Positions 45,014 to 51,175 of a DNA stretch of 64,000 bases are shown piece after piece. The stretch comes from Bog-159 sp963818855. GTDB lineage: Bacteria; Acidobacteriota; Terriglobia; Bryobacterales; Bryobacteraceae. The position numbers were made by a program, and so were the translations under genes. Below the pieces are notes generated by a model that saw only the letters and a program-made list of their open reading frames with translations, ran no database searches and was not told the origin of the DNA. The stretch's first letter is position 1, and every line of letters begins with the position of its first letter. The stretch is from NCBI GenBank assembly GCA_963818855.1, contig CAWFUH010000012.1, positions 301,627 through 365,626 of the forward strand, written 5' to 3'.

Positions 45014-45961
45014 ATGTCGAAATCTCGAAAGAAGAGAATGCCGAAGCGGGTCCTGGCACTGCCGGATCTTGAACAAGCCAAGTCCGCTGTCCTCAACACC
45101 CTCTCATCCGTGAGCGGGCAACGAACGTACGACCATGCCATCAACGACTTCGTCGAGTGGTATTGTTCCGAACCGCGCCTGGCCTTCAATCGCACGGTGG
45201 TTCTGAGATACCGGATTTACCTGGAGCAGAAAGGGTATGCTCCGAACACCATCAATCTGCGCTTGGCGGCGGTTCGACGCGTAGCCTATGAGGCGTGCGA
45301 CTCGGGATTGCTGAGTCCGGAACTGGGGGCGGGAATACGGCGAGTCAAAGGAGTCCGGCGTCTTGGCGTCCGCGTGGGCAACTGGCTCACCCTCGCCCAG
45401 GGCAAACTCCTGCTGGAACGGTCGGACACCGCAACGCTACGCGGGAAACGAAACCACGCTATTCTGGCGATGCTAATCGGCTGCGGCCTCCGTCGCGGCG
45501 AACTTCTGTCATTGGCGATGGATTCCATCCAGCTTCGCGAGGAGCACTGGGTGATCGCGGACCTGAAAGGCAAGGCGGGACACATCCGGACGGTTCCGGT
45601 ACGGCAGTGGGTCAAGGCCGCAGTTGACGTCTGGAGCGCTGCTGCCGGGATCACCAATGGCACTGTCTTCCGTTCAATCAACAAGTCCGGCAGGGTGTGG
45701 GGCGACGGCATGACGCCGAAGGTGCTGTGGGAGGTCGTGAAGGAAGCGGCCAGCCGCGCGGGAATCGAGAAACTCGCGCCGCATGACCTACGACGGACGT
45801 GCGCTCGCTTATGCCACCTTGCCTGCGGAGAACTGGACCAAATTCAGTTCCTGCTCGGGCATGTTTCGATACAAACGACCGAACGATACCTCGGATGTAA
45901 ACAGAGGTTGAGTCGCGCCGTCAACGACAAGCTCGGAATCGAGCCTGAGTGCGGCTTGTAA
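45014..45961 (+). CDS. Tyrosine recombinase/integrase
   Basis: A 315-residue site-specific recombinase. A SAM-like N-terminal DNA-binding domain (about 20-110) precedes the catalytic domain. All active-site residues are present: Arg160 in CGLRRGEL, Lys187 in LKGKAGHIRTV, His257 and Arg260 in APHDLRRT, His283 in LLGHVSIQTT and Tyr292 in ERYLG. It is XerC/D-like in size. Ribosome site GAAGGAG. It probably acts on the flanking 18-bp repeats; the right one lies 43 bp after its stop and overlaps a hairpin. Confidence 0.9.
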   Translation: MSKSRKKRMPKRVLALPDLEQAKSAVLNTLSSVSGQRTYDHAINDFVEWYCSEPRLAFNRTVVLRYRIYLEQKGYAPNTINLRLAAVRRVAYEACDSGLLSPELGAGIRRVKGVRRLGVRVGNWLTLAQGKLLLERSDTATLRGKRNHAILAMLIGCGLRRGELLSLAMDSIQLREEHWVIADLKGKAGHIRTVPVRQWVKAAVDVWSAAAGITNGTVFRSINKSGRVWGDGMTPKVLWEVVKEAASRAGIEKLAPHDLRRTCARLCHLACGELDQIQFLLGHVSIQTTERYLGCKQRLSRAVNDKLGIEPECGL

Positions 45962-45978
45962 TCGCTCGGTTTGCTGCC

Positions 45979-46012
45979 AAGGGGCGGGGTCGCACGGACC
46001 ATCCCGCCCCTT
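45979..46012 (+). terminator. Hairpin downstream of the recombinase, overlapping the right repeat
   Basis: AAGGGGCGGG (45979-45988) pairs perfectly with CCCGCCCCTT (46003-46012) over a 14-nt loop. It could terminate the recombinase message. Because its right arm includes the first 8 bases of the 18-bp repeat, it may also be part of the recombination site. Confidence 0.55.
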
Positions 46013-46022
46013 CGCGACCAGG
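46005..46022 (+). repeat. 18-bp direct repeat, right (candidate attachment site)
   Basis: CGCCCCTTCGCGACCAGG, identical to 44121-44138. It sits between the recombinase stop and the PadR gene. Confidence 0.6.
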
Positions 46023-46102
46023 CCGGAACTATCCACGTGCTGGCGTCGGTGGTGTGATCGAGCATTGACAATCTGCCCGGCGCAGGTACATACTTGGGTC
46101 GG

Positions 46103-46453
46103 ATGTCGACACGAAGAGGCGCTGATCGCGTGACCCTCCTCCAGGGCACGCTCGATCTACTCATTCTGCGTACATTGCTGTTTGGCTCGCAGCACGGACA
46201 AGGAATTGCCCACGCAATTCGGAGGCAGTCGGATGAGGTTCTGATGATCGACCATGGATCGCTGTATCCAGCCTTGCAGAGACTGGAGGAAAAGGGCTGG
46301 ATAAGTGCCGAGTGGGGCACCAGCGCGAACAACCGCAAGGCACGCTTCTACACCCTGACGAAGATGGGCAGAAAGCAGCTCACGGAAGAAACCGGCGCTT
46401 GGCGGCGGCTCGTAGCGGCTGTAGGGCGTGTACTAGATCCGGAGGAGGTGTGA
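46103..46453 (+). CDS. PadR-family transcriptional regulator
   Basis: Winged-helix regulator of 116 residues (ATG 46103; TTG 46094 in the same frame is possible). Family motifs: VTLLQGTLDLLILRTL, GQGIAHAIRRQSDEV, HGSLYPALQRLEEKGWISAEW and ARFYTLTKMGRKQLTEE. It should control the downstream ADOP permease gene. Its end overlaps the GGAGGAGG ribosome site of that gene, an arrangement parallel to 15785-16114. Confidence 0.9.
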   Translation: MSTRRGADRVTLLQGTLDLLILRTLLFGSQHGQGIAHAIRRQSDEVLMIDHGSLYPALQRLEEKGWISAEWGTSANNRKARFYTLTKMGRKQLTEETGAWRRLVAAVGRVLDPEEV

Positions 46454-46461
46454 GACTTGCC

Positions 46462-49050
46462 ATGTGGAAGAAGCGGCGTAGCACTCAGGATTTCTCCGAA
46501 GAGATTCGATCACATCTCGCGATGGAAGCGGACCGGCTGAGGCAAGAAGGTCAAAGCAAGGAGGATGCCATGCTTGCTGCGCGCCGCTCGATGGGGAATC
46601 TGGCCGCGATCGAAGAGCGCTTTCATGAAGCGAATCACTGGCGCTGGCTCGACCAGTTCCTTCAGGACGTGCGCGTGTGCATGAGGCAATGGCGCAAACG
46701 TCCAATGATGGCAGCGGTCACACTGCTGACGATTGCTTTAGGTACAGGCCTCAACGTCGCTATCTTCCGAGTGGTCTGGAGTGCACTTCTGAACCCTCTC
46801 CCGTATGCGAATGCCGCGCAACTGGTCCAAATCTGGGGCGTTGAGCAGGCTGACGGCGGCATGTCACCGGCGGACCGACGCTTACCGAATGGATTGACGG
46901 TTCAGTTCTGGAGGTCGCACAGCCGTAGCTTCCAGGCAATCGGAAGTTACCGTCCGTGGCGCACCACGATCGGCAGCGGAGGGGATCCTGAACGCATCCC
47001 GGCTGGGGCCGTGTCCGCTGAGTTCTTGCCGACTTTGGGTGCCCGCACTGTGCTGGGCCGGGTTTTTTCGGCGGAAGAGGTTCGACCTGGCACGGACGAT
47101 GTCGTTGTGCTCAGCTATGGGTATTGGCAAGCGAGATTCGGCGGGGACCGCAATCTCGTTGGAAACAGCATTGTCGTGGACGGCAAGTATTGCCGAATCA
47201 TAGGAGTCCTGGCGCCTGACTTTCGGGATCTGGTCACTTCCGGTGTCAAACCGCCGAGCGTGTACCTCCCGATTTCGAAGCTGGCCACCGGTCCGCTTAA
47301 GGTTTCCTCCGGCTTTGTCCTTGGACGCCTCAGAAACGCCGTGGGAATGGAGGCGGCGCGATCCGAATTGGAAACCCTGACACGGCAAGCCGGTATGGAT
47401 GCTGAAGGCAACCGCAAACTGCAAGGTGTGAGGATTGCCCGTCTTGATGACGAGGTCGGGCGTTCTGTACGTCCCGCGTTATTGGCCATGTTTGCGGGAG
47501 CGGGCTGCCTGCTGTTGATCGCATGCACCAACGTGGCAAATCTGCTCTTGGCTCAAGCTATCGGCCGGCGACAAGAACTCGCCATTCGGGCAGCAATAGG
47601 AGCGGGACGTATGAGGCTGATTCGTCAGCTTCTCACTGAGGCGTTGGCCCTCTCTGTGGCGGGAGTGCTCTCGGGCCTCTGTGCGGCATGGGCACTCTAT
47701 CGGGCAATGGTCTCCCTCTATCCGGGCACGCTGCCCCGCATCGCTGAGGGTGGTGCAACGGGTGCAGTCCTGCTCTTTGCCGTGATCCTGGCGACGCTGA
47801 GTGCGGCGTTCTTCGGCGTGTTGCCAGCCCTGCTAGTCACGCGCAGACCGGGGGATGCCAGCTTGCGCACTGGCAGGGGAGGCACAGTGCCGACCGCGAG
47901 CCGCTGGCGTGAAGGCCTGATTTTCCTGCAAGTCGCAACCACATCAACACTGCTGATCGGAGCCGGTCTCTTGGCGAAGAGCTTCGTCACACTGCGCTCA
48001 ATCGATCTCGGTTTCCAACACGACAATCTGTTCACAGCCCAAGTTGCGCTACCAGAGCGCCATTACAGCGCAGACGAGGATCGAATCCGTTTCGCCCGGT
48101 CATGGGTGGAAAGCTTGAAACGCATTCCGGGGGCACAGAGCGCAGCCCTGACGAACACGCTGCCGTTGGCGTTCAATGTGCTCACAGAAGTACAGTTTGA
48201 CGTCTCGGGCCAAGCTGATGAGCACCGGGCCGGCGGGCGAGCCGTGATGGGAGATTACTTCGAAGCGCTTGGACTCCGAATGAAGGAAGGGCGCGCACTC
48301 ACAGCCGCTGATGATGGACGGCGGGATGTGGTGGTGGTCAACGAAAGCTTCGTCCAAAGTTATCTAACGAGCATTCCTCCGGTGGGAGCAGTCCTGCGAT
48401 TAGGACCGAGGCCAGCCACTGTGGTCGGAGTTGTGCGTGATCTGCATACTCTTGGTTTACGGCGATCCGCGCGTCCCGAGATCTACATGCCATTTGCGAT
48501 GTTGACCAGCCCGTTACTGGACGTAGTTGTCCGATCCGCGGTACCTCCGGCGGAGATCACGGCGGCTGCGCGCGCGCAATTGCGTGAACTCGATCCGACT
48601 CTTGCTTTGGCGCAGGTCTCTACGATGGACCGCATCGTCGATGGCGAAATTGCCGAAGCACGGTTTCAAACCGTGCTGTTGGGGCTCTTTGCCGCGGTTG
48701 CAGTATTGCTCGCGACGGTCGGCGTCTACGGCGTCATTGTCCAGGGTGTACGAGCACGGACACACGAATTCGGTATCCGTCTGGCGCTCGGCGCGACAGA
48801 AGCGAGAGTCTTCTGGCTGGTAGTGAAACAGGGCTCGCGGGCACCCTTGATCGGATTGGTGTTCGGTCTGATCGCTGCTTCGCTCGCCGGCCGTGTGCTG
48901 CAAACGCTCCTATTCGGCGTCACGCCACGCGACCCCGTGGTTTTCGCCTCGTCCGCAGCGTTGCTCGCGGTAGTCTGTATTTCAAGTTGCGGCATCCCGG
49001 CCCGGCAGGCCTGCAAGACCGATGCCGCGAAGGCTCTGCGGGACGAATAG
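46462..49050 (+). CDS. ADOP-type ABC permease (MacB/FtsX-like), PadR-linked
   Basis: With the ATG at 46462 (13 bp after GGAGGAGG) the protein has 862 residues; a GTG at 46450 overlapping the PadR stop is an alternative. The N-terminal cytosolic part has TQDFSEEIRSHLAMEADRL, the helical signature of PadR-linked copies. A MacB-type periplasmic core (VVLSYGYWQARFGGDRNLVG) and FtsX-like helix blocks (about 380-510 and 740-855) follow. Relative to its neighbours it has more A/T-ending codons by eye, consistent with separate arrival. Substrate unknown. Confidence 0.88.
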   Translation: MWKKRRSTQDFSEEIRSHLAMEADRLRQEGQSKEDAMLAARRSMGNLAAIEERFHEANHWRWLDQFLQDVRVCMRQWRKRPMMAAVTLLTIALGTGLNVAIFRVVWSALLNPLPYANAAQLVQIWGVEQADGGMSPADRRLPNGLTVQFWRSHSRSFQAIGSYRPWRTTIGSGGDPERIPAGAVSAEFLPTLGARTVLGRVFSAEEVRPGTDDVVVLSYGYWQARFGGDRNLVGNSIVVDGKYCRIIGVLAPDFRDLVTSGVKPPSVYLPISKLATGPLKVSSGFVLGRLRNAVGMEAARSELETLTRQAGMDAEGNRKLQGVRIARLDDEVGRSVRPALLAMFAGAGCLLLIACTNVANLLLAQAIGRRQELAIRAAIGAGRMRLIRQLLTEALALSVAGVLSGLCAAWALYRAMVSLYPGTLPRIAEGGATGAVLLFAVILATLSAAFFGVLPALLVTRRPGDASLRTGRGGTVPTASRWREGLIFLQVATTSTLLIGAGLLAKSFVTLRSIDLGFQHDNLFTAQVALPERHYSADEDRIRFARSWVESLKRIPGAQSAALTNTLPLAFNVLTEVQFDVSGQADEHRAGGRAVMGDYFEALGLRMKEGRALTAADDGRRDVVVVNESFVQSYLTSIPPVGAVLRLGPRPATVVGVVRDLHTLGLRRSARPEIYMPFAMLTSPLLDVVVRSAVPPAEITAAARAQLRELDPTLALAQVSTMDRIVDGEIAEARFQTVLLGLFAAVAVLLATVGVYGVIVQGVRARTHEFGIRLALGATEARVFWLVVKQGSRAPLIGLVFGLIAASLAGRVLQTLLFGVTPRDPVVFASSAALLAVVCISSCGIPARQACKTDAAKALRDE

Positions 49051-49091
49051 ACCGCCCTTGTCGTCGACGATTCAAGAAGAGACTCGTACCC

Positions 49092-49304
49092 ATGGGCGAT
49101 TCAAAACTGGAACAAGGCTTCTGGATCGGCCGTGTCGACGGAGCACGCAACCAGTAGATCCTCTGTAACGGCGTAGCGTTTACCGGAAAAGCAAACTGGT
49201 TCGAACGGCAACTGGCTACGAAAAAACCCGAAGCCTCAACGATCCGACATCGGGTTCGCGGGCTGCGAGCGGAGCTTCCCGACACCATGCGAACTTATCA
49301 GTGA
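49092..49304 (+). pseudogene. Unknown small gene with in-frame amber stop
   Basis: One forward frame of 71 codons from ATG 49092 to TGA 49302-49304 is interrupted only by a TAG at 49155-49157. It reads MGDSKLEQGFWIGRVDGARN, then Q-stop-ILCNGVAFTG, KANWFERQLATKK and EASTIRHRVRGLRAELPDTM. The second half has protein-like composition. I do not recognise a family. It lies just inside the right junction of the putative hicB insertion. Confidence 0.4.
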
Positions 49305-49330
49305 CCCACAGATTCCTCTGACGAGGCATA

Positions 49331-49453
49331 TTAATTATTTGCCATGGCCTCTTCGAGTGTGGCTCCTTGAGACTGGCAACCCTTTAATTCCGGACACCAC
49401 GCGTAGAAGCCGTTTTCGTCTTTTTCGATAACGACACTTGCCTTGCGGGCCAT
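49331..49453 (-). pseudogene. hicB: HicB-like antitoxin, N-terminal half
   Basis: On the minus strand, ATG at 49453 encodes MARKASVVIEKDENGFYAWC followed by PELKGCQSQGATLEEAMANN and a stop: the classic N-terminal half of HicB/UPF0150 (DENGxYxAxCPELxGCxSQGxTLEEAxxN). It breaks off at Asn39, where the other half (42073-42177) begins. The cytochrome gene starts 113 bp to the right. Confidence 0.75.
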
Positions 49454-49566
49454 CGGAGCAGTCTAACGCCTGTGCGGTATCCGGGGAAAAAGGGCGTTAT
49501 GGAGTAACTTGCCGGGAAGAGGCCTGACCCGCTATCGAATCATGATAAATGTAATAACGGCCGCGG

Positions 49567-51108
49567 ATGTTCACCGCAACAGCGCTAAAGGCAATCGGGA
49601 CGATCGTGGTTCTTGCCGCGCCTGCATTCGGCGGCGACCGGCGGTGTGTAGACTGTCATCAAAACGAGGTACAGGGGTATCAGCAGTCGGCTATGGCGCA
49701 TTCGCTGAGCGAGGCGGCGCCCGAACCGGACGGATCTTTTGAGCACGTTCTATCCAAAACCAAATTCTCTATTCGTTCGGATCAGTCGGGCATGGTGCAG
49801 CGGTTCGAGCGCGGCGATGAACACAGTGAGCAGCGCGTCGCCTACGTGATTGGCTCCGGAGCGCACGCATTCGGATACCTGGTTCGAATTGGCGATCATC
49901 TGTTTCAATCGCCGCTCTCCTACTACACCAATCGCCGGCTGTGGGATGTCGCTCCGGGTTACGAAGAGTCTCGTCATCCGGACTTTTCGCGGCCAGTGAC
50001 GCTCGAGTGCCTCGTCTGCCATGCGGGGAGGCCAGAACCGGTTGCGGACACTCTGAACCGCTATCAAACGCCGGCCTTCCGGGCGGAGAGCATTTCCTGC
50101 GACCGTTGCCACGGGCCGGGGGAGGCCCATGCGAAGAACCCCGTGCCCGGGTCGATTCTGAATCCGGCCAAACTGCGCGGGGCCCCGCGGGACAGTATCT
50201 GCGAGCAATGCCATCTGGCCGGAGAAGTACGCATACCGAATCCGGGAAAGCGGATCGCGGATTTCCAGCCGGGCCGCGGCCTGGAAGATACTTATACCGT
50301 CTATGTGGCGAATCAACCGGCCGGCAAGACAATCAAAGTCGTCAGTCACGTGGAGCAGCTGGCGCTCAGCGCCTGCGCCCGAAACAGCGGCGGGCAGCTC
50401 TGGTGCGGGAGCTGCCATAATCCTCATCGGCGGCCGGCAGATCCCGCGGTGTACTTCAGAGAGCGCTGTCTCGGCTGCCACGCCGCGACGCTGGAGAAAG
50501 CCCACGCCGCACCCGGCCGCGATTGTATCGCGTGCCACATGCCGCGGCTGGCCGCGCGCGATGGCGGGCACACGGTGTTCACGGACCACCGGATCGCCCG
50601 GCGGCCGGAGCCTGAAAACGCGGCAGTGGGGCCGGAGGATTTGACCGCGTGGCGCGAGCCGGATCCCGGGCTGCGCCAGCGTAATCTGGCGCTGGCCCTG
50701 GTGGCGGTGGGCTTCGAGAACGGGGCCGCACAGCAGGTGATCCGCGGGTACCGCATGCTTAATCAAGTGGAGAAGGAGTACCCCGACGATCCGGACGTGT
50801 TGACGTCACTGGGGAACGTGCTGCTTCGCGGGAAGCAGCCGGGGGAGGCTTTGCGCCGCTTCGAGAAGGTTCTGGTCTTGCGGCCGGCGTATGCCCCTTA
50901 TGAAGTGAATGCTGCTGCGGCGCTGATCGCGGCCGGACGGCCGGCCGAAGCACAGCGTCATTTGGAAAAGGCGCTACAGCTCGATCCCCTGCTTGCACAG
51001 GCCGTCGAACTACTGAGCGGTCTCTACAGGGATGCGGGTGAAGGGGCTAAGGCAGCCGGGATCGTGGCGCAATACCGGCTCGAAATGGGCTTGGTTACGG
51101 CGCGTTAA
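49567..51108 (+). CDS. Exported seven-haem cytochrome c with C-terminal TPRs
   Basis: A 513-residue exported protein (signal peptide to about AFGG). Seven CxxCH haem sites occur in order: CVDCH, CLVCH, CDRCH (followed by GPG), CEQCH, CGSCH (followed by NPH), CLGCH and CIACH (followed by MPR). This spacing matches that of the cytochrome at 57418. From about residue 350 helical TPR units follow (RNLALALVAVGFENG, VLTSLGNVLLRGKQPGEALR, RHLEKALQLDPL). It is a likely periplasmic electron-transfer protein; the TPRs suggest a protein partner. Donor and acceptor are unknown. Confidence 0.88.
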   Translation: MFTATALKAIGTIVVLAAPAFGGDRRCVDCHQNEVQGYQQSAMAHSLSEAAPEPDGSFEHVLSKTKFSIRSDQSGMVQRFERGDEHSEQRVAYVIGSGAHAFGYLVRIGDHLFQSPLSYYTNRRLWDVAPGYEESRHPDFSRPVTLECLVCHAGRPEPVADTLNRYQTPAFRAESISCDRCHGPGEAHAKNPVPGSILNPAKLRGAPRDSICEQCHLAGEVRIPNPGKRIADFQPGRGLEDTYTVYVANQPAGKTIKVVSHVEQLALSACARNSGGQLWCGSCHNPHRRPADPAVYFRERCLGCHAATLEKAHAAPGRDCIACHMPRLAARDGGHTVFTDHRIARRPEPENAAVGPEDLTAWREPDPGLRQRNLALALVAVGFENGAAQQVIRGYRMLNQVEKEYPDDPDVLTSLGNVLLRGKQPGEALRRFEKVLVLRPAYAPYEVNAAAALIAAGRPAEAQRHLEKALQLDPLLAQAVELLSGLYRDAGEGAKAAGIVAQYRLEMGLVTAR

Positions 51109-51132
51109 TGGGCAATAACTGCAAGGAAAAAA

Positions 51133-51175
51133 GGCGGGTCTAGAGACCCGCTGCAGACCTGGAGGTCTGCCCCAC
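51133..51175 (+). repeat. Double-hairpin repeat, copy 5, overlapping a coding 3' end
   Basis: A 43-bp copy: GGCGGGTCT-AG-AGACCCGCT, then GCAGACCT-GG-AGGTCTGC and CCCAC. Its minus strand is read as the last 11 codons of the winged-helix/TPR gene (VGQTSRSAAGL) and provides the stop codon: the TAG at 51142-51140 exists because the first-loop GG of other copies is AG here. Confidence 0.88.

Larger units (their letters stand above)
44121..46022. mobile_element. Candidate 1.9-kb integrative unit: PIN toxin, antitoxin and tyrosine recombinase
   Basis: An exact 18-bp direct repeat, CGCCCCTTCGCGACCAGG, lies at 44121-44138 and 46005-46022. It encloses only three genes: a minus-strand antitoxin-toxin pair and a plus-strand recombinase with all catalytic residues. 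The repeats are 31 bp from the toxin stop and 43 bp from the recombinase stop, so there is almost no spare DNA. The layout is what attL/attR of a minimal element would look like; mobility is inferred only. Confidence 0.5.
42178..49330. mobile_element. Putative 7.15-kb insertion splitting hicB
   Basis: Bounded by two halves of one hicB-like gene in the order and strand expected for an insertion (C-terminal half on the left, N-terminal half on the right, both minus). Junctions are AT-rich and similar: AATATTAA on the left and AATAATTAA on the right (minus strand), perhaps a target duplication with one indel. Contents: ISL3 fragment, duplicated 75-bp repeat, VOC gene, TA-recombinase unit, PadR and ADOP genes, and a broken ORF. 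It may have accumulated in several steps. Confidence 0.5.

Noticed and set aside
5255..46022. Large genomic island integrated at tRNA-Thr using the recombinase at 45014
   Set aside because: I found no duplicate of the tRNA 3' end near the recombinase; the 18-bp repeat near it is unrelated to the tRNA.
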